From Polytrichum commune (taxonomy: Eukaryota > Streptophyta > Polytrichopsida > Polytrichales > Polytrichaceae): DNA of 60,000 bases. The translations under genes were made by a program, and so were the position numbers. The notes beneath the pieces are model-generated. The model was not told where the DNA came from. It made no database searches and saw only the letters and a list, made by a program, of their open reading frames with translations. Positions 1-11,628 of the stretch are shown one piece after another. The number at the start of each line of letters is the position of its first letter. Position 1 is the first letter of the stretch. The stretch covers positions 11,598,501 to 11,658,500 of the forward strand of contig OX485808.1 of NCBI GenBank assembly GCA_950295325.1, in the 5' to 3' direction.

Positions 1-509
1 AATGCCTTAGAGTGACCTACCCGTGCCATAAATGGTGTAGTAGTACATCACGATGGGGTCATAAAATGTTATTTCTTAGAGTAACAAAGTGCAATGGTCT
101 ATGTGAGTTAACAATTAATATAAACATGATGATTCATGTGGCAGAATGAGTTGAAATTGCATGCAACACTTCTAGAGGACCTCAACTAAATGGGGGGCCA
201 CACATGCTCTGCAACTGCAAGTTTCCCCCATTGACATCACCATCCTAGCATTCCGGGAACTAAAGAAAACGATTATCTATTGAATAGGCAATTGGGAATG
301 GGAGTTTGTCTCCCCACCATAACACCAACTCTTGAAAAATGGTGGTGGGAAAACACAACCCACCATTTTGGGAGGCAACGAGAATGCAACATCAAGTTGT
401 ACACGTTCAAATCAGATATTTTGGTCTATTTGTCAACCAATCAACTTTGAAGTGTGTGAGACCTTGCAGCTCTTCAACCCGACACATGTCACTAACCTAA
501 TGGGTGTGG
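1..509. other. Non-coding stretch, nothing recognised
   Basis: No convincing reading frame, RNA gene or repeat boundary was found. The short open frame at 332-523 has no family signature and runs into the left arm of the inverted repeat that follows, so it is not called. Confidence 0.4.
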
Positions 510-907
510 GTTTGGTTGTCTGAATAACAACCACCGATGTAATTTTGGGCCAAATGACAAGTCTCGGGTTGTCTTGCTTGAACGCAAAAACTTATCTGTC
601 AATCGGGTATAGAATAAATTACAACTATAAAAGCATTAATATAAAGAATGTGAATAACAACGTGAATGACATAGTGTTCAATATGATGAAAGACTATATG
701 ATTTAATATGAAACGTGGTACTAATCTAAATAAATAGGTGGATTCAATGTAGAAATTTCACACAAGTTATAAGATAATAACATACCTATCGAAATGACAC
801 ACATATGAAAACACAAGACTGTGAATGACATAAATGACACACGTATGAAAACACAAGACTGTGAATGACAGAATTGACATCGGTGGTTGTTATTCAGACA
901 ACCAAAC
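510..907. repeat. 31-bp perfect inverted repeat bounding a ~400-bp segment
   Basis: The left arm (510-540) and the right arm (877-907) are exact reverse complements over 31 bases, starting GTTTGGTTGTCTGAATAACA on the left. This fits the ends of a small non-autonomous DNA transposon, since GTTTGG-type ends are common in Tourist-like MITEs. No clear target-site duplication was found next to the arms, so the element call is an inference. The interior holds the 40-bp tandem repeat described separately. Confidence 0.6.
792..871. repeat. Tandem repeat, 40 bp x 2
   Basis: Copies at 792-831 and 832-871 differ at about two positions (acacATATGAAA versus acacGTATGAAA, and the last base). The TGAATGACA word inside the unit also occurs singly near 663, 932 and 1587, so the array may have grown from a locally repeated word. 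Confidence 0.8.
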
Positions 908-1237
908 AATGAATGACTGGTTTGGAACACTGAATGACATAGATGGACATGTAATTCATTTAAAGTGTGTAGACTAAGGCAATAACTGTTGGAAGGAAAT
1001 ATTAAGTGATCATTAAGTAACATCCAATAACGTAAGATATCAAAGCTAATACAACTAGATAATAACACATCTTTTCAATAGGGTTCAAAACTCTATCATT
1101 CAACATTCATAAGGTTCAAAAACCCTGTTATTCAACATTCATAGGGCTCATAAACCTCTTTGTCCCTCATTTCTATTCTTATTCTTCAACAACTAATTGC
1201 ATCTACATACATGGAGAGGGGGCAAAGAGAAGAGTCG

Positions 1238-1320
1238 TGCTAACCACAAGAATGTGTGAGAGAGAAGTCTAATCCTAACCACAAGAATGTGCGAGAGAGA
1301 AGTCTAGTCCTAACCACTAG

Positions 1321-1371
<51 letters not shown>

Positions 1372-1378
1372 AAGAGAG
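1238..1378. repeat. (GA)n microsatellite preceded by a ~40-bp triplication
   Basis: Three imperfect copies of a ~40-bp unit (CTAACCACAAGAATGTG then GAGAGAGAAGTCTA) lead into a pure GA run at about 1325-1367, with GAAA variants after it. The unit itself ends in GAGAGAGA, so the microsatellite probably expanded from the last copy. Confidence 0.85.
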
Positions 1379-2270
1379 AAAGAATGAGCCTCCGCGCTCC
1401 CTTTGGAGGACTACCCTTTCCAACCACCAAGTCTTCTTGGCCGTAGATCAAGTCATACCTACATCTAACGGCTGGCCTTTACGGCCGCCACAACCTTAGC
1501 CGCCATTATCTAAATCCCTAGATCTAAGGGTTTTAGATCCGATTATTGCGGCATGACGAATTACATGTCCAGAATGACGCGAACCTGAATGACATCCGCC
1601 TGTGTCATGCGTCGTTTGGCGATGGACGGAACAGTGACATCCGTGGGGGGGCGGGCAGCCTGTTTTTTTGATCTGACATGCCCCCTAAAAGTTCGTTGGG
1701 GGTACTTTAGTGTCCCCCAAGAGAAAGAGAGCATAATCACTAGCTTATATATCATTTTAATAAGCACATGTGGATTTCAACATGTATACCTCTTTAATCG
1801 TATCATAATCTTTATGCTCACTACTTCTTAGAATCTCAAGTCAATGGCTTATTCATACTTACTCAATTTAAGTTTTTTTAGACCACTTCATGTTTTATTT
1901 TCACCTGATTTTTCATTAGACTAGGGGAAAAAAGAAATCAACACTACAATTGTTGATTGTGTTGCCAACAGTTATGGCAATGGATGCATACCATTATATG
2001 TATAGTAGAAGCGCCTATTCCCATTCAGGACCCCATCGCCAATTTATTGGGTACTGGAATTTTGATAAGGCTGCGATTTGAGTTTTGATAAGGTTAGGAT
2101 TTTGAATTTCAATCAAGCCGGAACCCATAGTGCCATGACACATGTCCTAGTTCTGAGTGCTAAAGTGAGGAGGAGCGAGTGGTTATGGCAAACTCTAGCC
2201 ATTGGTAATATGTTTGGGCCAACTTTTAGCTTCCAAAAATCACAGTAATTTCAATTTAAGGGAGAAAATC
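1379..2270. other. Non-coding stretch with a small hairpin
   Basis: No gene is supported. Around 1697-1720 there is a short inverted repeat, TTGGGGG then CCCCCAA, separated by about 11 bases. The overlapping opposite frames at 1561-1831 show no recognisable protein signature. Confidence 0.35.
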
Positions 2271-2326
2271 TTCTTCTTCTTCTTCTTCTTCTTCTTCTTC
2301 TTCTTTTTTTTTTTTTTTTTTTTTTT
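2271..2326. repeat. (TTC)n microsatellite followed by a T run
   Basis: About eleven TTC units at 2271-2304 pass directly into a run of about 22 T (to 2326). Length in such tracts is not reliable in assemblies. Confidence 0.9.
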
Positions 2327-2927
2327 GCAAACCTCCTGATTTCTATCTACCTACAACACACGAGAAAAATTGCACCACTTTATACTTCTCCAGTTCTAGC
2401 TCAAAATCTCTTAAATGATCAGTTATGGCTGCCTCTACTCTACTTGTTCGGGGGCTTTGGGAGCCCAAGGAAGCCTTTTGAGTAGGCTCTTTGTAATATA
2501 ACTTTCTACTATAAGTGAATTAGGGTTGACGTTGGCACATGCTGACGTGGATTTATTTATTTTGGCCCCCCCCCCCCCCCCTCCTTCTGCTGCTATATTA
2601 TTGAAACACCCAATAACAACCCACCCAAACACAGTATATTATTGAAAAAGCTACCATATCCACTCCCTTCTTACTTTATTATTATGTTGGGAGAATATTC
2701 TGGGAATAATGCTGGGAATAATATAACGGAGAAGTGGGCCGACTTACTACAGTGGTTGGCCCACATCAGTGGACATTCTATTCACAAAAAAAAATGCAAT
2801 GCATAACTGCATTGTTTTATTGACGTTGGTGCATGGCTGGCACACGTATTGCTACAGCATTTGCCAAACCCCACGTGCAATTCGATGACCTGGCACGCCA
2901 CCCGTGTTTCACAATATATACAAGTTA
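2327..2927. other. Non-coding stretch with a 16-base C run
   Basis: A homopolymer of 16 C lies at 2566-2581. Two related phrases flank it: GACGTTGGCACATGCTGACG near 2528 and GACGTTGGTGCATGGCTGGC near 2822, suggesting an old local duplication. No gene is supported. Confidence 0.4.
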
Positions 2928-3430
2928 GGGCCACGTAGGCACACACGAGCCAAGAGTCGTGACCATGAAGTTGTGAGAGCCCAAAAGAAAGCGTGCAAAG
3001 GCCGTCCCATCACACCTCCAACATCATGTAGTGTGGTCACGGACCCTCAACTGTAGTGTGGAAGTCATATGTGACCGGGCCCTGAACCAAATGTTGTTTT
3101 AATGAATTTCTATTCGTGCGGGTCCTCACACATGATAAAATAGAATAAATCAACGGTTGTGAGCCTTCGGAGTGCCATGGTCTGCCGGTTTTGTGTTAGG
3201 CTTACCTCCAGGAGGTGGTTTTTTAAAATAGTCCAAGTGACCATGAAACATGATTCATTTGATGCCACGTAGTAATCCGTGTAGACCTTACGTCCATCTT
3301 GCATTCACTTACTCCGTTGGTCCCTCAAGCGTAGTGTGAAGCGAACTTAGACCGGCTCCGCCTTTTCCACCAATGAGAGTGCTTGAAGTGTAATGGTCTT
3401 GGGCAGTCAGTCTCATGTGTGAAGTGGCCC
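2928..3430 (-). mobile_element. PIF/Harbinger MITE, subfamily A (copy 1)
   Basis: This is the first of nine related elements in the window. It is flanked by TTA on both sides (2925-2927 and 3431-3433), the 3-bp duplication typical of PIF/Harbinger. The right end is intact (TGTGTGAAGTGGCCC, the complement of GGGCCACTTCACACA). The left end has changed to GGGCCACGTAGGCACACACG. It runs opposite to the copies at 10528, 20423, 43919 and 51390. There is no coding capacity; the short frames inside are chance. Divergence from the other copies suggests an old insertion. Confidence 0.82.
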
Positions 3431-4470
3431 TTACAAGCCCTGACTCAGCCAAATTGCCAATGCCACCCAAGCGAGTAGAAGTGTTGACCGGCCCAAACCA
3501 CACGGGAGGAAACTTGCATGAACGGCAATGAGTTGGATGAATAGCATTGGTTCAAATGAGCAAGTGGTTGCCAGGAAGTATGGGGAGTGACAACAATGAC
3601 TTTTTAGCTTTGGATTTAGCTTTGGATATTGCTTCGGGATCTACTTGGCAATAAAGTAGAGTGATATGGCACAATAAATGTAGTTCAATACTACCAGGCA
3701 CTAGTGCTTGGAATTCCACAATATAAGGAGAAAAACAAGGAAAAGGAGACTTTTCAGAACTTCCTCTGGCTCTCGTGTGGCATGGGCCTTAAGTTATTAA
3801 GGAGCCCGAAGTTGATGACGTGTGATTGTGGCAAGGTATGCATAGGCCTTATGTGGTCACTTTTCTTAACCCTAAGAAACAGGAGCTTTAAAGAAACATC
3901 TTCTTTTCCGTGAAACCTATTGTTCGTCTTTAAGTTGTCAACAAAGTGCGTGCAAAGGTGCCATTGAGTAAGTCATTGTTAAAAGCGTTTAGTCATATGC
4001 GGAATTAAGTAAACAAATAGCACCACTTTGGTCATTCATAGTAGTGGTGTAAGAAAAATGCAAGAATGCTTCTAGAAGAGCACTGACTTTGCTCAATCAT
4101 AATGGTTGATCGGGGATCTATCCACTCAAAGAGGTTGTGTAAGAAGTGGTCCACAAAAGCGGGACTACACCTTCATTTACTAGGAGATCTTCACCCACAG
4201 TAAGGTTGCTTTTGTGGTGATTCTCACTTAGCAATCCAACATCATAACATTATTGAGCCGTGTGGGTAAGTTCCACTGACCCTAGAATATGTCAATTATA
4301 TTATGTGGGGCCCCCAAGAAAAGTAGTAATATTAGTTTACTATTCATACATTTAGGCTTACACTTGGAAATTTGGGTGGAGTTACACTCCCGCCCTACTC
4401 ACATGAATCCTTCTTCATCTTGGCATTATTCAAAAGGAAACATTATTCATTCAATATACAATTCATAGCA
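3431..4470. other. Non-coding stretch with dispersed repeat fragments
   Basis: A phrase around 3781-3875 (CCCGAAGTTGATGACGTGTG, then a CCTTATGTGGTCACTTTTC-like stretch) recurs in degraded form near 6370-6440, 6890-6960 and 23030. It is therefore part of a dispersed repeat rather than a gene. Nothing else is recognised. Confidence 0.4.
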
Positions 4471-5516
4471 CACTACAAGAAAAAACGGTTCCGTTCCAAC
4501 AGAGTTCCAACAGAATTCTGTTGATTCTACCTGTTGATTTGGAACTCTTGATTCAGAACAATTTTAACACATATCTCTTGATTTAGGCATTCGTTAAATG
4601 TCCAAGTTATACTAGTAAAAAAAAAGTAAATTAGTAATTCCGCTCCTCACATCCCGGGCCTACACACAAACTACCAAGGACCACCTTGCCTAGCCTAGAA
4701 ATGAACTTAGCCACATACCTAACCTAGGCTAGGCCCAAGGGTGAAGTCCAAGGGATATCGATCCTTGAACCTCTTGGCTATCGCAAGGAGGCCTTAGCCA
4801 CCAAGCCACCACTCATCACATGATGTGGAATGAGTATGTAAGACATTTGTATAAAGAGGCCGTAAAATTTATAATTACATAGATTACATAATTACATAAT
4901 TACATAATTAAAGTAATTACATAATTAAAGTAATTACATAATTATAGTAATTACAGAAATTATTAATTACTGTAATTGTTTTATTACTATAATTAGTCAT
5001 TCCTGTAAATAATTTAATTATTAATATCTGTAATTAATTTAATTAGTAATTTCTGTAATTACTTTAATTAGTATTTGCTGTAATTAGTAATTATTGTAAT
5101 TACTTTAATGAGTAAGTACAATAATTAGAGTAATTGCTAATTAGTAATTAAAGCTACTATAAATAGAAAAAGTTACAATCATTCACAATTTACTATAATT
5201 GTAAATTTAAGTAATTAAAATAATTAAATATTGCAAATTAATCAAACTATTTAATTATTGTAAATGATAGGAATCATAGTAATTGATTACTTCAACAAAA
5301 TTAGTGTTATTTAAAAATTAAAAAACAATAATTAAAATTCCTCTGCTGAAATCAACAGATAAATGATCTTCCTCTGTTGAAATCAACAGATAAATGTTCC
5401 CTCTGTTGATTTGTGTCGCACAATGGATCCATTTCAACATTGTTTTTCCCAAATCTGTTGAAATCAACAGAAATTAGTTGATTTTATGTTGATTCGGACT
5501 GCGATTTCTTGTAGTG
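4471..5516. mobile_element. CACTA (En/Spm-type) non-autonomous transposon, 1046 bp
   Basis: The element starts CACTACAAGAAA and ends TTTCTTGTAGTG, the exact inverted complement and the hallmark end of plant CACTA transposons. Both sides carry the 3-bp duplication GCA (4468-4470 and 5517-5519), as this superfamily makes. Subterminal regions contain repeated words in both orientations, chiefly CTGTTGAAATCAACAG, itself a palindrome (near 4497-4550 and 5340-5490). These match the multiple transposase-binding motifs known in En/Spm. The middle (about 4860-5330) is extremely AT-rich and built from TAATTA and TTACATAATTA words. No transposase frame remains, so it needs a partner element elsewhere. 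Confidence 0.92.
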
Positions 5517-5734
5517 GCACCATTATTGATTGACAATACCAATACTATTGACATTATTCATACTATTCATATTGGCACTATGCACTATTCATGTGTGAAT
5601 AGTGAGTTTCTTCCTATTATCTAAGTTTCTTCCCATGAAGATAAGATAGTGGAAGCCCATGTTTGAGGCTAAAATATAGAATAAACGCAACCATGCATAT
5701 GCAAAATATTGTGATCAATGGAACCCCCTCCCAA

Positions 5735-6010
5735 GGGAGAGTAAAGCCTCATTTCCTACAAAGACTCAACAAATTTTTGTGGGTTGCGTAAGAATTTATT
5801 CTTTGAAAAAAATAAGTATGTAGACTTTGTACATATTTTCTAATATATGGAAAATTCTTGAAAATTCTTCAAGGGAGAGTAAAGGCTTGTTTCCTTCCAA
5901 GACTCTACAAATCTTTGTGGGTTGTAGAAAAATATTTTCTTTGAAAAAATAATAATCATGTAGACTCTGTACATATTTGCTAATCTATGGAAATTTCTTG
6001 AAAATTGTCC
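5735..6010. repeat. Tandem duplication, ~138-bp unit x 2
   Basis: Two copies start at GGGAGAGTAAAG (about 5735 and 5873). They share GACTCTACAAATCTTTGTGG-like and TGTAGACTYTGTACATATTT phrases at roughly 85-90 % by eye. The region is non-coding, and the unit is not recognised as a known element. Confidence 0.75.
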
Positions 6011-7620
6011 AAGCTATTTGGCTTGTTTGAAATAGCAAAAGCTTTTTAAATTATCACTTCAAGGCCTTGGTATCTTAAAGGCCATAGCAAAATCTACCCA
6101 AATTGTCTCAAACATTTCACCACCGTTTAACAACTTATTAAAGAAAATATGCATGTTAATGGTGGTGGATTTGATGGTTGTTGTGTAGAATTTGGATTGT
6201 TCACAAGGAAGCTCAACCGTGCACGTCTTCCCAATCAAAGACTATAATGTCAACATAAACGTTGATATTGTCGGGTATAGGTGGTTGCCCATAGAAACAT
6301 CATTGTCATAGGCCCATATTCAACCACTGCCACCGAAGTGAGCGAAACCAGTGACCACACATGTCACTATGGAGTACGAAGTTGATGACATGTAAGTAAT
6401 TGTGGTAAGGTATGTGTGGGCCTTATGTAATCACTTTTCCTCAACCCCTAAAGACGAAGGCAAAATCTACCCAAAATTGCTTAGAACCGCTCATCCTAGT
6501 CCAAAAACTTATTCAAGAAATATTTGCCTCTTGTGGTGGATATGAACGTACAATGGACATTTTTGTGGAATTAGGATTGTTCACACAAAATCTCAGCCAT
6601 TGACATGTCCCAAACAATAAGGTTATAACGTAAACATGTATGTTGGTATTGTCAGGCAAAAGTGGTTGCATAGGCAAAACGTCCTTCTCTGTCTCTAATG
6701 ATCAATTGGAGATCTATATTTGAGTGTATATGACAAGGCTTGGAGTTAAGAAGGGTCACCAAAACGCCACATATGACAATGAGATTGGACTATGCCCTTT
6801 TATATAGACAAAATTATAGGTACACCATTGTGTCACAAGGCCATAGGCAATGCCACCCAATGAGCAAAAGTGGTGACCGCACATGTCACCAATGAGTATG
6901 AAGTTGATGACATGTAAGCTTATGTGTAGAACATATATGAGGGCCTTATGTGATCAATTGTCTTTATTGAACATTTACATTTGAGTGGTGTGTGGCAAGG
7001 CTCGGAGTGCATAATGGACACCCAAAAACCACGTGTTACAATGAGATTGGACTTATGCGTACTAAATAGAGATATAGTCATGGGTTGAAGAGTTAAGACA
7101 ATTGGGGTGGGGGGGGGAGGGAGTCTATGTAAACATTTAAAGATAAAGATATGAATATCTTTAATATCTTTAATATCTTACTTGAACTCTTTATAACCAT
7201 TATATTTCAACTCCGATTCTAAAACTTAAAATTGACTCAGTGATTCAAAATTAATAGTGAACGAAAGCATTCCTAATCCAATTCAACAACCAAATTTGTA
7301 TGTGGTGTTTGCATTGCCCATAATGGGGCCACATACCTCGAAATTTGCGCACCATTGTATCCTCATGGCCGGAGCTAGAGCAAGGTTAAATGCCATGGTG
7401 AGTGGGCGAAAGCATCGACCACACACGTTACTAAGGAACGCACGAAGAGGACTATGCCGTATAATTGCATTAAGGTATGTGGACTTCTCTTAAGCGGACA
7501 CCTATGTTTGAGTGCTATGTGGCAAGGTTTGGAGTTACAAATGGACTCCCAAAAGCCACGTGTTATGATGAAATTGGACTATGTGCTTAACACTAGGTTG
7601 AAGAGTGAATGCAATTGGGA
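6011..7620. repeat. Three or more degenerate copies of a dispersed repeat
   Basis: Related blocks occur at about 6340-6450, 6700-6800, 6840-7080 and 7330-7600. Each combines GTGACCACACATGTCACYAAKGAG, a GAAGTTGATGACATGTAAG phrase, a CTATATTTGAGTGGTATGTG phrase and a CACGTGTTAYAATGAGATTG phrase, all degraded to different degrees. The same second half recurs alone near 24315, 33125, 48352, 48709 and 50295. This looks like an old transposon or LTR fragment amplified locally. No enzyme domain was recognised in the short frames at 6412, 7257 or 7454. Confidence 0.55.
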
Positions 7621-8465
7621 AGTCTTGTGTGATCACTTAAATTTGATTTTGATCTTCATTTTGACATGTTGCATCTCACTTTCAATTTTGAAACTTGAAA
7701 TGACATTTTCTTTGATTTGCAATTGCTAATTGGATGAGACAATTTTGGGTCCAATCCAATGGCTAAAATCGTTTGTGGGTTTGGAAGTGGTTACTAATAG
7801 GGAAATATCCTAAATATGGATGTTTGTGTACCATGATGTAAAGGATTTGGATTTGTGATGACCATGTTGGGGGTCTGGATAAAAGTACCTCCTGTAGGTT
7901 TATGGTTTTTTTTATTCATCTTGACTTAATGCCACTAGAATGATGTCCATGATGCTAATTTCAGGGTCAAATATGCTTAAAAGACACATCTTTGATTATA
8001 AGGCGTTCCCAATGTTTCCACTTTCAACTTACATGGTTGTCACCAATCTTTGGCATCATGCAAGGCTCTCTACATCTGTGCATTCCTTCCATGCACGCAC
8101 TTGCCCACAAGTCACTTGCAATGAGCCTAAATTGAACACTTTCCTAAATGGTTACCGATGGATGATGTGTCTAGATTTTCATTTAAATTGAATAGATGTG
8201 CTACATTTGAGAATATTAACATGAACATACAATCGTTGTTTGTGTAAACTCACACACATGAAGTAAAGTACATTGTGAGAATATTGTCTCCATCTACCCA
8301 ACAAATTTTTTGATGCACCATGTGACATGGTTCCATCCCAAAACTAACATTATGCCCTCATACTTGAGGAATGTAAACTAAATTTAGGGCAAAGGAAGGC
8401 CCCTTGGTGTGATAGACAAGACCCTTATGGATCGAGGGTAAAGTTAAAGAGTATGTAGAGTACTG
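7621..8465. other. Non-coding stretch, nothing recognised
   Basis: The short open frames (for example 7940-8191) have no recognisable motif and no sign of exon structure. Confidence 0.35.
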
Positions 8466-8609
8466 TAGAGGGCTCCCTATTTCGTCTTTACATGTGCCAG
8501 AATGTAGTGTCCACGTGAGATACAAGTGAGTTGTGGCGAATGTGAGCATGACACGAGGGAGATTTTGAGGAAGAAATAATTGATTTATGTCGGAATAGGG
8601 AGCCATCTA
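8466..8609. mobile_element. Short MITE, 144 bp
   Basis: The ends are inverted repeats of about 19 bases, TAGAGGGCTCCCTATTTCG and the complement of TAGATGGCTCCCTATTCCG, with two mismatches. The body is shared with the two units of the duplication at 48151-48850. Shared phrases include TGCCAGAATGTAGTGTCCA, GATACAAGTGA, AATGTGAGCATGACAC and GAGGAAGAA. No clean target duplication was seen, so the superfamily is left open. Confidence 0.65.
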
Positions 8610-10056
8610 TGGTATTCCCAATTGAGCTGAATTGTATAGCATTAGCGAGCTTGCTAAAGACATTACTTATCTATTTTTAGTCTCGATAATAAAATTCCAT
8701 AATTTAAAATCCGTTGGTGCATGCATGAACGCCAAGCAAGTGGCAAGCTCTCATTAGTCAACACTTCATTCTAAGCCTTTAAAAATGAAACTTCGGTAAC
8801 TTTATAGACACATACGTTCTCAATCTCAACATTTTAAGCCAAATCACCCAAAGCTTGATCCGGAGACTTCACCAAGTTGTGCATAATTTGCCGATGCAAA
8901 CGTGGAAAAGCAAGACGGAAGTGGGCTTGGAAGCAACTGATCCTTTGAAGAAAGAGGCTCACAAGTCTAGCTTCCTAGTACGGAAACATAAAGGAAAGGA
9001 GGAGAGCAAAGGAGAACGACTTGTTATGCAAGTGGTTTTGCTCTTGACTTCCTCTTGCGTGAGCTCATTCTTGGGAGAAGTGGCAATTGAATGAAACTCT
9101 CTTGTTGATTTTGTTTACGAGAAGGTATATGCTTCACTTGGTGGATGCTTATACCGATGCATTTGGTCAAGGCCTCAACATCAAAGGTAGCATCAAGGCC
9201 GGCCAACCACCGTCACCACAAGGAATTTGCGTGACGTGATCATTGATTCCATAACATCACTAACCATGATGACGTGCTTTTAGAGAAGAGGTGGTGATAA
9301 TAATAATAAAATAAGATAATAAAATAAGTAAAAACACACACTATGATAACTTACAGTTGCATGTCGAAAATGTTCACAGTATACATCTTAAGTGCTCTCA
9401 TAAACGGAGAATCTTGGAATTAAAGAAGAGTTAGGTTCATGTGGTGCTTGGTCCCATGGAACACAACCGAGGAGCTCTGTAATGTTTAATATTCTCTCGT
9501 CCTGCTAAATGCTATTAAAACTACACTACATAGTCTTATTAGTTGGGGTTATCATTTGGAGTCACGTGTTGTTATACGTTATTTATTTATGTATATTATT
9601 AAATTGTATTCAAAATTGATCGTTGACTACTTTTTAATTATGTATTAATGTAGGTATTTTATGTTCCATGCCGTGTGGTTGGGCAAGGCTTTTACTAGTG
9701 TGCATGTCACAAAACACGAAATACCTTACTTTAATCAAATACAAATCTCTTCATACAAAAAACTATAGCAACTTGTGATTTTAAATAGTCGCCCATGCTA
9801 AGTAACATGAATACTTAGTGTATCATAACTGATTGTTCATCCAAGTGTAAAAAGATTATGAGAACTTGTCATAATTTTTCATTCGTGTAGGCATGATATC
9901 ATTCATGATTTTAAGATTTTATCCACAAGTTGATCGATTATGTGTGATAATCATGTCGAACCTAAGGTGATACCCGGACCACCAACATTACAAGGATTGT
10001 GTGGCGTTTACCAATGGATCATGTCCACAACATTGCCATCTAGACTAGATCAAATG
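8610..10056. other. Non-coding stretch, nothing recognised
   Basis: Short frames at 8855-9094 and 9024-9206 overlap on opposite strands and lack any family signature. No RNA gene was seen. Confidence 0.35.
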
Positions 10057-10153
10057 TAGTGGCCCGTGACTACACTAATGTTGTATTTAGTGTCATACAA
10101 TATTTTATGTCACCATGGTAGCTTTTCTAATAACACTTCTTATGAATTAGTAT

Positions 10154-10191
<38 letters not shown>

Positions 10192-10455
10192 GGTGTATTA
10201 TGCATCGTAACATTTTCATGTGAAATATTGTCATGGATGACTGAAATTTGGATGAAAGTACACTTAGTAAGTGATAGTAATTGCAACATTATAAATCTAT
10301 AATGTCTAGATTTTTTACCATGGAATGATGTGATAAATAATGTTAGGTTTACATTTAGTGTTGGTGACACTAGACGGGCGGTTTACAATTAGTATTGAGC
10401 AAGACAAAGAGAATTGGTGACACTAAATACCATATTTATTGCAATAGTAACACTA
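10057..10455. mobile_element. Palindrome-ended element, ~399 bp, family unknown
   Basis: The left end TAGTG... reaches GTATTTAGTGTCA about 25 bases in. The right end is the inverted counterpart, TGACACTAAATACC ... CACTA. A diverged copy in the opposite orientation lies at about 19570-19800, and isolated end-like words occur near 16912 and 37318, so this is a family. A TC microsatellite (about 10159-10185) sits inside. The target duplication could not be defined, so the boundaries are approximate. Confidence 0.5.
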
Positions 10456-10527
10456 CATGATCCTTGTAGTGCAACATTTGCTTGCAAACAAGCACTCACA
10501 TGTCACACATTTTGCGATATATATTAT
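10456..10527. other. Short spacer
   Basis: Non-coding sequence between two mobile elements. It contains TTA at 10524-10526, one base before the next element, and that TTA is probably its left target duplication. Confidence 0.4.
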
Positions 10528-11023
10528 GGGCCACACTAATTGGAACGATTGCCCGTGACCATTACACTCCAAGCACTCTCCTCGGCACTCTCATTGGTGG
10601 AAAAGTCGGAGCCAGTCCAAGCTCGCTTCACACTACGTGTGAGGGACCAACGGAGTATATGAATGCAGATTGGATGTCAAGTCTACATGGCATCGAATGG
10701 ATCATGTTTCATGGTCATTTGGACTATTTTCAAAAACCACCTCATGGAGGTAGGCCTGACACAAAACCAGGAGACCATGGCACTCCGAATGCTCACAACC
10801 ATTGATTTATTCTATTTTATCATGCGAGAGGACCCACGTGAATAAAAATTCATTGAAATAGCATTTGGTTGAGGGTCCGGTCACGTATGACTTCACAGTA
10901 CAATTGAGGATCTGTGACCACACTACACGATCTTCGAGGTGTGTTGGGACGGCCTTTGGACACTTTCTTTTGGGCTCTCACAACTTCATGGTTACGGCTA
11001 TTGGCTCGTGTGTGAAGTGACCC
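10528..11023 (+). mobile_element. PIF/Harbinger MITE, subfamily A (copy 2)
   Basis: The left end reads GGGCCACACTAATTGG (diverged after seven bases) and the right end TGTGTGAAGTGACCC (one change in GGGCC). TTA follows at 11024-11026. The interior matches subfamily A throughout: TTGGTGGAAAAG..GGAG, TTCACACTACGTGTGAGGGA, the CATGGTC...GACCATGG inner palindrome and TTGGGACGGCCTTTGGACAC. The 107-codon frame at 10482 is not a gene, because its sequence is the repeat itself. The element directly abuts copy 3. Confidence 0.8.
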
Positions 11024-11026
11024 TTA

Positions 11027-11628
11027 GGGCCACTTCACACACAAGGCTGAAGGCCCTTGACCATGTCAATGTAAGAGCTCTCATTGGTCGAAAAGGCGGA
11101 GACCGTCCAAGTTCACTTCACACTAGGAGGTGAAGGCCTAAAGGCCCAAAGAAAAGTTCGTGGATGAAAAGTCTACATGGAGTCCTACATGGCTAGTTGT
11201 GGATAAGGGTGCATGGTCTACCGGAATTTACGTCAGACCCACCTCCAAGAGGTGGGCTTGACGCAAATTCTAGGAGACCATGCTTTTTTTAATATTTTTT
11301 CCAACAGGACAAATTTCAGGACAGATTGCATGGCAAATTTCAGAAGAGATTCCAGGATAGATTCCAGGACAAACAAACAACACCGAGTAATTATCTTAAA
11401 TTGATAAACTTGGAGACATATTATATTAAACTAAATCCTCCCCTCTTTTTCCGCCAACAAAATATGCAATGGTCCTGCAACATGGTTCATTCTCACTTCA
11501 CACTATGCTTGAGGGCCCAAGACTACATAACATGGCTTTCCCAACACCGATGGTACGGCCTTTGGATGAGAGTCAAGGGTCCTCACCATTACAAGGTCAC
11601 GGCTCTTGGCTCATGTGTGAAGTGGCCC
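11027..11628 (+). mobile_element. PIF/Harbinger MITE, subfamily B (copy 3)
   Basis: It starts GGGCCACTTCACACACAAGG and ends with the complement, TGTGTGAAGTGGCCC. TTA lies on both sides (11024-11026 and 11629-11631), and the left TTA is also the right flank of copy 2. Subfamily B shares its first ~110 bases with subfamily A but has a different centre with a near-perfect inner hairpin (11212-11282). Relatives at 25201 and 33477 lie in the opposite orientation. Open frames inside, such as 11326-11667, are repeat sequence. Confidence 0.88.
11212..11282. repeat. 71-nt near-perfect hairpin inside the MITE (copy 3)
   Basis: The arms begin CATGGTCTACCGGAAT and end with the complement, ATTCTAGGAGACCATG, around a four-base loop within CCTCCAAGAGG. 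The arms of about 34 bases have only a few mismatches. The same hairpin is present in the two other subfamily-B copies. Confidence 0.85.

Noticed and set aside
2566-2581. Homopolymer runs of C or G here and at 11685, 20175, 44970, 50230 and 53438 as functional sites
   Set aside because: Lengths of such runs are often unreliable, and no conserved context was seen around them.
10482-10845. Overlapping frames of 107 and 60 codons as a gene
   Set aside because: Both lie in a Harbinger MITE whose other copies have the same sequence without an open frame.
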